A stretch of 64,000 nt of DNA from Bin87 sp965115825 (GTDB taxonomy: Bacteria > Chloroflexota > Dehalococcoidia > Lucifugimonadales > UBA3495). Position 1 is the first letter of the stretch; each line of letters starts with the position of its first letter. The notes beneath the pieces were generated by a model, which worked only from the letters and a program-made list of their open reading frames with translations, was not told the origin of the DNA and did not search any database. A program made the position numbers and the translations under genes. Shown piece by piece: positions 1 to 8,171 of the stretch. The stretch is taken from positions 3,201,670 to 3,265,669 of the forward strand of contig OZ220464.1 in assembly GCA_965115825.1 (NCBI GenBank), read 5' to 3'.

Positions 1-855
1 AACCGTCCACTGGCCCGATGGCCGTAAGAACATTACATCTTCACAGAGGATAAGTTGGCTATCCCTTTGTTTTACTAAATCAGAGACGTGGGCTACCGGA
101 ACACGGCCCAGCAAACCGTGATAGCTAATCTCGGAAATAATGGACCTTTTCGATATTTCGCCACCCAACGACTCTACCAGGTCGACGAATCTGGATTCGG
201 CCTGTCTGCGCTGGATAGCCGTATTCTTGAACCACAACTCAGCCTCGAACGGAAGCAAATCAGTGCCCTGCGAGTACTGTAGCCGCATTTGCCAGTCTTC
301 CAGCAAACCAGTTTCATCAATGCGATCTTCCGGGCCCCAAAAACGCACAGCCCGTAGTTGCTGAAAAACGTGCTTCAGAGGAGCCAATCCGGGTGGAAAA
401 CGCGCGTCGGGATCCTGCTGGAATTCGTTGAAGCGCAATCTCAAACTGCGCAATGCGCTAGCGTTGGTCATTACCAAAAACAGCCTTCCGGAGTAAGGGC
501 GGCACTCGCCTTCAGCACTCACTTCGTAAAAATCCTCATCGGGATCAATATCCGTCAATTCTGATTCCGCTAGCCAGCTCAGCCCGTCTATCCGGCGCAC
601 TGAGTTGACGAAATTCTCCACGGTCCCGGCAATTTCCAGAACCAAGACCTGATCTGGCAGAATTCCAACTGCGTTGTCACGAAGCTCCATGTCCCGTTGC
701 CTGAGCGCATCGGAGAGGCTTTGGAATTGGGGAGCCAGCCTATCCCATTGCCGCCTTGCATCTGGGAAATGAATGTTGGAGCGACCGCCACCATGGTGGC
801 GCTCACGAGATGAAAGCACGGGATCTGGGAGAACCAATAGTGGGCGATCGTCCAT
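1..855 (-). CDS. ietS: IetS-like S8 subtilisin-type protease, N-terminal part (runs off window)
   Basis: An open frame of 285 codons runs from an ATG at 855 to the left edge without a stop. The product begins MDDRPLLVLPDPVLSSRERH and has the spaced motif VLVLEIAGTVENFV followed by RRIDGLSWLAE. That is how I remember the N-terminal domain of large S8-family proteases partnered with an AAA+ ATPase (IetS of the IetAS system) starting. The Asp/His/Ser triad would lie outside the window, so protease activity cannot be seen here. An AAGGTGAG ribosome site lies 7-14 bases upstream and overlaps the stop of ietA, so the two are translationally coupled. In the family, IetA and IetS together act in plasmid incompatibility and anti-phage defence. 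The call rests on N-terminal resemblance plus the partner gene. Confidence 0.72.
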   Translation of the reverse strand, partial: MDDRPLLVLPDPVLSSRERHHGGGRSNIHFPDARRQWDRLAPQFQSLSDALRQRDMELRDNAVGILPDQVLVLEIAGTVENFVNSVRRIDGLSWLAESELTDIDPDEDFYEVSAEGECRPYSGRLFLVMTNASALRSLRLRFNEFQQDPDARFPPGLAPLKHVFQQLRAVRFWGPEDRIDETGLLEDWQMRLQYSQGTDLLPFEAELWFKNTAIQRRQAESRFVDLVESLGGEISKRSIISEISYHGLLGRVPVAHVSDLVKQRDSQLILCEDVMFLRPSGQWTV

Positions 856-865
856 ATCAGATAAC

Positions 866-1843
866 TCACCTTGCGCTGGCGCGAGCGTTTAGCTGCCGCA
901 ACCGGTCGCGAATTATCCGGGGCATATCGACGTCCGGCTGGCTCAGCACAGCGCGTCGCGCTAAATCTAACCCAAAGTCTTCCACTTCGGCAAAACTCAG
1001 CCCCAGCAGTTTGGTCGCCAGACGCTCAACCGAATAGCCGATCTCGTAGCCGGTGCGTTCTTCAAATCGGCACAGCCACTGCGCAATTTGCTCCTGTGCA
1101 GGCATAGGTAATTCGAGGTGAATTTGAAAACGGCGCCAGACCGCCCTGTCCAGCAATTCGGGGTGATTGCTTGCGGTCACCACTACCACGTAGCTGGGGA
1201 GTGCGTCCACTTGCAACAGCAAAGAGCTCACGACCCGCTTGATTTCGCCGGTCTCGTTAGAGTCTCCTCTCTCTTTGGCCACTGCGTCGAACTCGTCGAA
1301 AAAAAGCACGCACTGACGCGACCGTGCGTAGTCAAAAACCTGCGAAATGCGCTGCGCCGTTTCTCCAAGGTAACTGCCGATCACCGCTTCATATCGCACC
1401 ACTACTAATGGCACACTCATGGCGTCGGCCAAGGCCTCCGCCAACGAGGTTTTGCCGTTTCCAGGTGGTCCCGTCAGTAGGAGGCGATGACGTGGCTCGA
1501 TATTGTAGGAGCGCAACAGATCAGACCGTAGCTGCTCCTCCACAAGCTCCGCGACAGTAGCCTCAACTGCCCGAGGCAGTATCAGCTCCCCCAGGCTCCG
1601 CGACGGTGCCATTTCAAAAACGAGATCGCCTACTAAAGGCGCCTTTTGAACTACGCCGAAGGTTCCAGGCAGTCTGCTGCCGTTTCCGTTAAGGGAGAGA
1701 TTCCCCATTATACGGTCGGCAAGAACCGTATGCTGCTTGGCGCGCTCATCAGCTGCCAAGGCTTCGACCGCCTTGCGAAACTGAGCTTGGTCTCCGCTGG
1801 AACCGGCTTTCACCAAAGCCAAGATCAGATCTGCGCGCGCCAT
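866..1843 (-). CDS. ietA: IetA-like AAA+ ATPase
   Basis: This 325-residue AAA+ ATPase has Walker A GPPGNGKTS at about residues 125-133, Walker B VLFFDEFDA at 179-187, sensor 1 TASN at 223-226 and arginine-finger candidates R233/R237. The N-terminal helical segment, starting MARADLILALVKAGSSGD, is typical of the ATPases encoded next to S8 proteases. I chose the ATG at 1843 because it gives this family-like N-terminus; an in-frame ATG at 1906 would add 21 unlikely residues and sits at the predicted transcription start. The protease gene follows after 10 bp. The family role is ATP-dependent partner of the IetS protease in an anti-phage/incompatibility module; whether this copy is active is inference. 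Confidence 0.82.
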   Translation of the reverse strand: MARADLILALVKAGSSGDQAQFRKAVEALAADERAKQHTVLADRIMGNLSLNGNGSRLPGTFGVVQKAPLVGDLVFEMAPSRSLGELILPRAVEATVAELVEEQLRSDLLRSYNIEPRHRLLLTGPPGNGKTSLAEALADAMSVPLVVVRYEAVIGSYLGETAQRISQVFDYARSRQCVLFFDEFDAVAKERGDSNETGEIKRVVSSLLLQVDALPSYVVVVTASNHPELLDRAVWRRFQIHLELPMPAQEQIAQWLCRFEERTGYEIGYSVERLATKLLGLSFAEVEDFGLDLARRAVLSQPDVDMPRIIRDRLRQLNARASAR

Positions 1844-1897
1844 ACCAACCTGCCTGCTCGAAAGCAACCCAATTTGCCCGATCCAACCTGTGAACTG

Positions 1898-1914
1898 CCC
1901 TCCCAATGGGAGGG
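1898..1914. promoter_or_regulatory. Palindrome at the ietAS transcription start (candidate operator)
   Basis: CCCTCCCA, one central base, then TGGGAGGG: a perfect 8-1-8 inverted repeat directly abutting the -10 and covering the predicted +1. The position suits a repressor operator. In RNA the one-base loop makes a hairpin unlikely. There is no sequence evidence for the binding protein. Confidence 0.45.
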
Positions 1915-1923
1915 ATTATATCA
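1915..1923 (-). promoter_or_regulatory. Extended -10 promoter of the ietAS operon
   Basis: On the minus strand TGATATAAT reads from 1923 to 1915: a consensus -10 with the TGn extension. It predicts a start near 1908 and a 65-nt leader to ietA. No convincing -35 is seen. Confidence 0.6.
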
Positions 1924-2148
1924 GGAAATTGCAGTCGTGCCGTACTTGCTTGGGATGATACCGCCAGAGCGAAACGGTAGCGCTGCGAGCCGAAAAAGTG
2001 GCAGGGTCCATAGCCTCGTTCCGTCAATAGCCCTAGATCGCGATACGCACTCTCGGAAATTCGCCAGCAGTAGCCAAGGGCCAGATTTCCGCGTTTCCTA
2101 CTCAATTTGGAAACATGCCCTAGCACCAAACTGCAGTTTGGCAGGCGT
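1924..2148. other. Non-coding spacer between transporter gene and ietAS
   Basis: The 3' end of the transporter gene and the ietAS promoter are separated by about 225 bp. A minus-strand ORF across it (1749-2129) overlaps the ietA start out of frame and resembles nothing. I see no RNA gene or repeat. Confidence 0.4.
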
Positions 2149-3951
2149 TCAGGGCAGCCATTTTTGCCATAACAGGTAAGAGTAAGCCACGATTATCGCC
2201 ATACCGATGATGGCTGAAATCCACCGTTCGAAACTGCGGTTTCCCGCATCACGAAAGGCGATTTGGTATTCTCCGAACCCCCCCTTTTGCAGGACCCTCG
2301 CAGTACGCTCACCCTGCAAGTCCCAAACGCTGATGACCAGGAATACCATAACCGCAGAGAACAAAACGGCGAACGCCTCAAACAGGAATCCAGCCCATCC
2401 CAATACCTCGGGGCGTGATGCCAGAGCCAGGAACACGGTAATGCCGCCGAAGATTACCAAAGCGAACAGCTCGCCGAACTCGATACCATGGCCGCGGGAA
2501 TGGACGACAATGTTGAGCTGAGCCTCAGCGTCAGCCAGCCGCGTCCGGTCATTGGAGCTGGCATTGGCAGCAGCCTCGGAAAGGCCGGTTCTAGCTCGGT
2601 GGTAAGCGGCTTGCAGGTCCTCGGGGTTGTGGGCGCCGTCCACGTCCAGAATGTGCTGGCGGATAGAGGTATCAATCACGTTACGACGCGCCATCAGGTC
2701 AACGTCATGGAACAGCCTGATAATGGCGTTGTCTTCGTCCCGGGTGCGTCCGACCAAACGGGTCACGCGGAACGACAACAGCAGGATAAAGACAGTTGCC
2801 GACATAGCCAATGCTCCCAGATAAACGTCTCCTTTAGGCCACTCCCAGCCAACCGGGAGCGTTCGCAGAATGTCATCGCGCAGATAGACAAAGGCGCCGC
2901 AGCCCCACAAAGAGAGGATGAGCGCCTTGAAGCCGAAACGAATTTCCGCCTCAAAGTTGATAAGAAGATTAGCAGTAACAATAGCAGCAGTGCCGATGAT
3001 TAGCAAACCCGGTCGCTCTACCTCAATGTTCCAGAATAAGAACAGCCACAGAAGAGTTAGCGCAGGCGTCGAATAACCGATGGCATTTATTCCCAAATTG
3101 CTTGTGATTATATTTGCATTGCGCCAAGATATACTTGCCGCAGTATAAATGGTACCGGCAAAGCCCACGCTTATAACAAAACTCCCTAAAGGCATTGAAT
3201 CTCCGGTAGATATTCCTATGGCGAAATTTATTGGCGCAGCGAACAAATTGGAAATCAAACCGGCCGCTACCATACAAAACAAATCTATAGAGAGCCTAGA
3301 ACCGGCCTTCGGTGAGAACTCAGATAGTTCTTTGCTAATCTCGAAAGCCCACTGAAAACCGAACGAAGACGCAGCAATCGCGATCGCTACCGAGAACGCC
3401 AATACGATGCCGAAAATCTCCAATTCCCTCCATGGCTTCATACTCATGTCAGGAAAAGAACCGAAACCCGAGTGGCTTGATATTATGAGCACTACACCAA
3501 GGAAGCAAATAAATATAAGCACATACGTGCCGGCGCGAATTTTATTGTATCCGACACCCTGTAGTACTCTGTTCATAAATAATATGAGTACGAGAGGCCA
3601 AAGCTCGACCAAAATGGCAGCGATTGAAATATCTATAAATCTATATGATAAAGCCAACATGGCATATTCGGTACTGCTCGCGATTATGGTTATCAGTATC
3701 GCCCAACTGAACGCTCGGCGGCTGACAAGGCTCCAAACTGGCCGCTGGCTGAGTAATGGACGGTACGCCAAAGCTAGAAATACTAGCGAGCCTACCGCCA
3801 GGCCGAGTCGTAACCCTGTGTTGAAAAGAAACGGATATTCCTGCGCTCCGATTATAGGGACTAGGGCCGGAATCCATGAGTATCCCAAAACAGCGGTGAT
3901 CATATAGAGTACGGCTACGCTGTTCGGCCTTCTGTTTCCTGCGTGCGTCAT
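2149..3951 (-). CDS. Polytopic membrane protein, EamA/DMT-transporter-like, with long C-terminal extension
   Basis: The 600-residue product has about ten hydrophobic segments in the first ~350 residues, arranged like drug/metabolite (EamA/DMT) transporters. The N-terminus SVAVLYMITAVLGYSWIPAL matches the first helix of that fold. A C-terminal part adds more helices and a soluble stretch rich in Asp/Arg (around residues 400-500), then two final helices; this extension is not usual for ~300-residue DMT proteins. The start at 3951 is preferred over an in-frame ATG at 3996 because upstream residues (RRARHTTVRRG) look non-coding and overlap the preceding gene. The substrate is unknown. It lies 4 bp after a truncated paralogue, pointing to an old tandem duplication. 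GC is lower than the window average. Confidence 0.6.
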   Translation of the reverse strand: MTHAGNRRPNSVAVLYMITAVLGYSWIPALVPIIGAQEYPFLFNTGLRLGLAVGSLVFLALAYRPLLSQRPVWSLVSRRAFSWAILITIIASSTEYAMLALSYRFIDISIAAILVELWPLVLILFMNRVLQGVGYNKIRAGTYVLIFICFLGVVLIISSHSGFGSFPDMSMKPWRELEIFGIVLAFSVAIAIAASSFGFQWAFEISKELSEFSPKAGSRLSIDLFCMVAAGLISNLFAAPINFAIGISTGDSMPLGSFVISVGFAGTIYTAASISWRNANIITSNLGINAIGYSTPALTLLWLFLFWNIEVERPGLLIIGTAAIVTANLLINFEAEIRFGFKALILSLWGCGAFVYLRDDILRTLPVGWEWPKGDVYLGALAMSATVFILLLSFRVTRLVGRTRDEDNAIIRLFHDVDLMARRNVIDTSIRQHILDVDGAHNPEDLQAAYHRARTGLSEAAANASSNDRTRLADAEAQLNIVVHSRGHGIEFGELFALVIFGGITVFLALASRPEVLGWAGFLFEAFAVLFSAVMVFLVISVWDLQGERTARVLQKGGFGEYQIAFRDAGNRSFERWISAIIGMAIIVAYSYLLWQKWLP

Positions 3952-3955
3952 CGTT

Positions 3956-4327
3956 TTAGTGCCCCGCCTTACCGTCGTATGCCTGGCACGCCTCACTACG
4001 CAAGCGGGATTGCCCGCAGAAGGGCGCGACAGATTGCCGTGTACTGCTTCTCGCCATGATGAGGGGTCCGTTGACGTTTTTTGTTAGGACATATTTGTGA
4101 CGCAGTATCTGCCCAAAAAACACTGCCAGGAAAAAAGCATGGCCTATGCCCAGTCCGAGTCTCAGCGCTACGCTAAACAGAAAGGGACCTTCCGATCCGC
4201 CTCCGCGGGCAACCAGCAGAGGTATCGCCGAAAAACCGACGACCGCAACGATCATAAGCACCATTCCCAAAGCGTTCTGGTTAGCCCTCCGAACCAGTGC
4301 CGGTACAATAATGTCGGACTGTGCCAT
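3956..4327 (-). pseudogene. Truncated paralogue of the adjacent DMT-like membrane protein
   Basis: This 123-codon frame encodes an N-terminus clearly related to the next gene: both share a GPFLF/YPFLF element followed by a GLRLGLA/ALRLGLG helix at the same spacing. After about 90 residues (HKYVLTKNVNGPLIMAR) the sequence becomes non-membrane and stops, so only the first two helices remain. The stop lies 4 bp before the start of the intact paralogue. Most simply this is the 5' remnant of a tandem duplicate whose remainder was deleted. A short functional two-helix protein is possible but less likely. Confidence 0.55.
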
Positions 4328-4480
4328 AGCAACCTCGCATTCTAAGTTCTACTAGATGCCAGCCGGGCGATGTCACTGCTCGAGGTGGGAAACCCTCGAA
4401 CGTAGGAGCGTTTTAGTAATTCGTTCGGTGTGTCCGTAGGCACAGAGCTATATCGCTACTTTGTACTTTCCGAAATGCTC

Positions 4481-5704
4481 TTACGGCATTTGCTCGCAGT
4501 AGTCTCCGGCCGGATGCTGTACGTAGTAGTATCCGCTCACTTCCGCCTCATATGAGCCGTTGCACGTGTAATAGCGATTGTCGGCGGCTTGACCCAAGGG
4601 GTAGCCCATTGGAACCCATTTATCCATGGTGGTATGCGGTAGATATAGGGGCATGGTTGCCGCATCATAACGAGGCGGTTCGGGTTCATTGTCCTGATCG
4701 TCTCCGCTGTAGCCGTCGGTATCAATTGGTATCCAGTAGCCATGGAACAGCTGAGGGTAAAACCGGTCGCAGGCTTGTGGTCCGTCGTTCAGTCCGGCGG
4801 CGCTAATGATACCTAACCATTCCAAGTTCAGAGGGATGACGTTCTGCTCGTTATACTCTGTGATTTCTCGCTTAGAAGGCGCTCCATATTGGCCGTTGCT
4901 GTAGGCGTACGGTAGCCGGCCTTGCTCCCGGATTATCCGGTAGGGCGGGTTTTCCATCATGAGGAGGTCATCGCCTTTCAGGTCGAGCCATTTGAGTAAC
5001 CGTACATACTGATTCGGCGTTTGAAATACCAGGTTGATATCTTCCAGGTGGCCTTGGTTTGCCAAACTGTTGTTGGCTTCTTCGGTCAGCCGGCGGTAAG
5101 CGTTGGCTACGTTTTGGCCCAGATAGTTGCGGCAGTCGTCTTCGTAGCGGTGGTTGCGCAGGTGTGCGTTTCTGCTGTTGAGGGGTTCCGTCCAGTACTC
5201 GTGGCAGTAAGGAGCTTGATACGGCGCGTTTTCGTCGTCGTATTCGTAGCGCCAGCCCTCTCTTTTGAGTTTCCTGGACCACAGGATACGGTCCAGGTCG
5301 TCCATGCTTGCCGGATCGAGCCTGCTGAATTCCTGGTACTCTAAAGGAGTCAGGTTTTCCAGCGCCCAGAACTGGCAACGGCGTTGATACTCTTCGGCTT
5401 TAGACCCCTCCACCAGCGGTTGGTATGGAACGGTTTGTCGTTCGCCGTTCCGGTTACCCCGAGCATCGTTATCTTGCTGACCGTTACCGTCTTGCTGACT
5501 CCCGTTATTGCCGTCTGCAGCAGAGTCGGCGTCCTTTCCTTCCGCGTTGTTTGCCGGGCGTTGGTCGTCCGGTGGAGAATCACTGTCTCGGGTTTCGCGG
5601 GTTTCCCCGAATTGGGTATCGGGTTGGTCGCCACCCCAGAAGCAGGCTTGGGTTACGGTCAGTGCAAGTGCAAGCGCGGAAAGCACCAGTAATTTCTTTC
5701 CCAT
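4481..5704 (-). CDS. Secreted acidic putative lipoprotein of unknown function
   Basis: The 407-residue product begins with a signal peptide: MGKK, a hydrophobic core LLVLSALALALTV, then TQAC, a plausible though non-consensus lipobox with Cys21. Residues ~25-95 are a low-complexity linker rich in Asp, Asn, Gln and Gly, as in many surface lipoproteins. The remainder is Tyr/Asp/Glu rich with several Cys spaced like extracellular disulfides (CHEYW, CRNYLG, CDRFYP, CNGSYE, CEQMP). I do not recognise the domain. An AAAGGA ribosome site precedes the start. It is flanked by the transporter pair and a transposase, so it may belong to a mobile or accessory block. Confidence 0.6.
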   Translation of the reverse strand: MGKKLLVLSALALALTVTQACFWGGDQPDTQFGETRETRDSDSPPDDQRPANNAEGKDADSAADGNNGSQQDGNGQQDNDARGNRNGERQTVPYQPLVEGSKAEEYQRRCQFWALENLTPLEYQEFSRLDPASMDDLDRILWSRKLKREGWRYEYDDENAPYQAPYCHEYWTEPLNSRNAHLRNHRYEDDCRNYLGQNVANAYRRLTEEANNSLANQGHLEDINLVFQTPNQYVRLLKWLDLKGDDLLMMENPPYRIIREQGRLPYAYSNGQYGAPSKREITEYNEQNVIPLNLEWLGIISAAGLNDGPQACDRFYPQLFHGYWIPIDTDGYSGDDQDNEPEPPRYDAATMPLYLPHTTMDKWVPMGYPLGQAADNRYYTCNGSYEAEVSGYYYVQHPAGDYCEQMP

Positions 5705-5865
5705 GTTCTTGATTTTCCTTTGCTGGATTTAGCGACTTGCCACAGCTGCCTAGTCCGAACCCCAGGCTGGCTTATTTGCAAGAAAGCACAAGAACCTGAC
5801 CTGAGTTGCACCCCACCTGAGAGCCTGCCCGGAGTTCTCGGAACGGTTGTGGCTTGTGACAGGGG

Positions 5866-7350
5866 TCAAACTACCGTAAGGGCAGCAAGGTATCCATAGA
5901 AAATATGCCATGCCACGGCGCCTTGTTGTCTAACAGGAACCGGAGCCCCCGCAGCCGCGTTGCGCCCCAGTTTCCTCCCCCGATGCAGCTTGATACGCAT
6001 ATTCCGCATCCCGGCGTAATCGCCGGCCTTGAGGCGCGCCAGCGCCGTGGCCAGATAGGTCAGCATAGACACCGCTACGTGCAACGACACCTTGCGGATA
6101 TTCAGGCAACGGTGAGCGTCCAGCAGCCGGCTGTGCTTGGCGCTGCTGAAATAACGCTCAACGCTCGGTCTTTTCCGATACTCTGCTTTCCACTTCTCCG
6201 AGCAGCGGGGCAGCAGTCCGACGATGCGCAAAAGACGGTCCTTCGGCTTTTCGTAATGCTCGAAGTCGCAGTAACGGCTGAAATCTACCTTGTCTTTAAG
6301 ATGGCAGCCGGCACCAAGGCAGCGGAACCGGTGTCCCTGATCGGGATCGGTGTCAATGTACTCCATTGACTTGCCGCCTACGCAGGTCGGCCTACCTTCG
6401 GCATCGTAGATGCCATCGTATAACCGGCGACCATCTTCGTCCTGTGTCGGCTGTCGGACGGCGATTACCGGCGTAATGCCCAGGTTGGCAACGTGCTTGA
6501 TATTCCCCAGGCTGTCGTACCCCTTGTCGCCCAGGAAGTAACGCGGCCTCAGCGTCCCGTACTTAGCCAGACAGGCGTCCAGGTCATGGCTCATCACTGC
6601 CACATCGCTGGCGTTGGCAGGCCGAGTTACGGCATACAGCGGCAACTCGTAGTTGGCATCGGCGATGACATTCACTTTGTAGCCGAAGTACCACTCATCC
6701 TTCTCTCCTGCATCGGCATCGCCCCTTTTGTCTTTCCCGGAACGGCGGCGCGTCTTGGAGCTGCGCCGGTGGGAACGCACATTTTTGGCGGTACGGTGTC
6801 CCCACCGAGCGTCAACATCCTTGGCGAGCCTTTCCGCTCCCGTCCGGCGGCTCTTTCTGCCCGGACGCGCCCAGGCTAAGATGTCGGTGCTGTCCATGAC
6901 CAGCGAGCTTCCCAGCGGTGGCTTGCTGCTTGGGACAATGCCAGTCCCACGCAGGCGTTCAATCTCGTCGCCGCACCGGCGGAACACCTCGGCAGTAATC
7001 CCTTCTATCGCTTCCAGGTGGTCGGAGAGTTTCTTCTTGAAGCGGCAGTAGGCGCCTTCGCTGGGAGCCCGGTTCAGCCTACAGAGTTTCAGCAGGATTT
7101 CATCACTGCCCAGACGGTTCAGGAAGGCGTTGGCGTACCGCTCGTTGAGCGCAAACTGCATCACATAGGCCGACAGCATAGCCTGAGCTGAATAGCCTGG
7201 GTTGCCGCCGTGCCGGTGGGGCGCATCAAGCGCTTCCGCCAGATCGTCGGCGCGGGATACAACTCCCTCAATAACAGCGGCAAGGAAACGGTAACTGCGC
7301 TTGGGGGGTTGCTTATGCTGTCGGGTATGATTAGAATAGAAAACGCTCAA
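5866..7350 (-). CDS. IS1182/IS5-like DDE transposase
   Basis: The 494-residue product has the order expected of DUF772-plus-DDE_Tnp_1 transposases. An N-terminal helical domain contains YSAQAMLSAYVMQ. Catalytic candidates are D153 in VMDSTDI, D275 in LGDKGYDS and E398 in KRPSVERYFSSAK. A basic linker (residues ~165-212) precedes WYFGYKVNVI. Four Cys at ~346-361 and 323 may bind zinc. The start is a TTG at 7350; no strong ribosome site is visible. The frame is full length with no stop, so the element may still be active. I could not find convincing terminal inverted repeats, though GAGGCTTTTTCAAC just right of the gene (about 7417-7430) resembles ends of related elements. Confidence 0.85.
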   Translation of the reverse strand: MSVFYSNHTRQHKQPPKRSYRFLAAVIEGVVSRADDLAEALDAPHRHGGNPGYSAQAMLSAYVMQFALNERYANAFLNRLGSDEILLKLCRLNRAPSEGAYCRFKKKLSDHLEAIEGITAEVFRRCGDEIERLRGTGIVPSSKPPLGSSLVMDSTDILAWARPGRKSRRTGAERLAKDVDARWGHRTAKNVRSHRRSSKTRRRSGKDKRGDADAGEKDEWYFGYKVNVIADANYELPLYAVTRPANASDVAVMSHDLDACLAKYGTLRPRYFLGDKGYDSLGNIKHVANLGITPVIAVRQPTQDEDGRRLYDGIYDAEGRPTCVGGKSMEYIDTDPDQGHRFRCLGAGCHLKDKVDFSRYCDFEHYEKPKDRLLRIVGLLPRCSEKWKAEYRKRPSVERYFSSAKHSRLLDAHRCLNIRKVSLHVAVSMLTYLATALARLKAGDYAGMRNMRIKLHRGRKLGRNAAAGAPVPVRQQGAVAWHIFYGYLAALTVV

Positions 7351-7949
7351 GAGGATTTAGAGAGATCCGGAGAGCAACCGACCGCTTGGCGTTGCGAGCG
7401 CTGGGCGGTCAACTTTTGAGGCTTTTTCAACTATCCGAATTATACCGGCCGGAGCTTGGGAACTCAACCGGGACCGGCTTGAAAATGACGTTTCCCAGTC
7501 AGGAACCGGCAAACTATGGCAAAGTTATGCAGCCTTTCCGGAATGTGCCCGGCAACGGTTTTAGGGCAGGCTGCGGACTGGGCATTTGCCATCCCGTCAC
7601 TGACCACGCTCCAGACGCCGCCAAAGGCCTTTCACAGGCCTTCCGGGGCGTAATCCCATTGTGAAAGAGGTAAACGGCAATGTTAATGCGGTTTAGCGCG
7701 TTTCCCCACGAAACGCGCTAAACCGCCGGTGAAGCCGATTGATGACGGCAAAGGCACCAGGAAACTGGAAACGGAGTACCCGGAAATCCGCGGTAGCCGT
7801 CACTGTGGAACAGCATCAGCTACTCGGAAAAGTCCGTCTTTGAGCCAAGTGCTGAATTACGCAATCCGTCACTGAAGTGGCGGTTTTCTCCTACAGGCTC
7901 GCTGGAATCCGAGTAGCGAAATCGCCTCGGTTTCCTGACAGCCCCGCAG
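7351..7949. other. Non-coding region between transposase and rpoB promoter
   Basis: About 600 bp with no believable gene. It holds a small hairpin (AAGGCCT at 7624-7630 with AGGCCTT at 7636-7642), the 39-bp palindrome at 7688-7726, three copies of CCGTCACTG (7594, 7797, 7866) and an inverted pair CTACTCGGA/TCCGAGTAG (7820, 7908). I recognise no tRNA or known structured RNA. Confidence 0.5.
7688..7726. repeat. Perfect 17-bp inverted repeat with 5-nt loop
   Basis: GCGGTTTAGCGCGTTTC, loop CCCAC, then its exact complement through 7726. There is no T-run on either side, so it is not a standard terminator. It sits about 220 bp upstream of the rpoB promoter. Confidence 0.85.
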
Positions 7950-7978
7950 TTGACAAGATGGCAAGGTTCGGGTATACT
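7950..7978 (+). promoter_or_regulatory. Sigma-70 promoter of rpoB-rpoC
   Basis: TTGACA at 7950-7955 and TATACT at 7973-7978 with an ideal 17-bp spacer. This predicts a start near 7985 and a leader of about 187 nt before rpoB. Confidence 0.8.
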
Positions 7979-8171
7979 GCGAATACTCTAATGTGCAGTT
8001 TCACAGCCCCAGCGCCCACCAGAACTCTCGCCTGCGCCCTCCATTCTGACTAGCCGCTGCTTCGGCTTGCGTTGACCGCCGGCTGAACCGACGTGTCTAT
8101 TGTTACTTGACGAGGGGCAGGCTCCCTCCCGTTAACGCAGCCTCCCTCACCACCGCCAGGAGTAACGATTT

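Noticed and set aside
588..869. 93-residue minus-strand ORF starting 14 bp before ietS
   Set aside because: It is out of frame with the 285-codon protease frame starting at 855, which has strong family-like sequence and a better ribosome site.
1749..2129. 126-residue minus-strand ORF overlapping the ietA start
   Set aside because: Out of frame with ietA, covers its promoter, and the product resembles nothing.
5740..7440. Terminal inverted repeats of the transposase element
   Set aside because: I could not match left and right ends well enough to place them.
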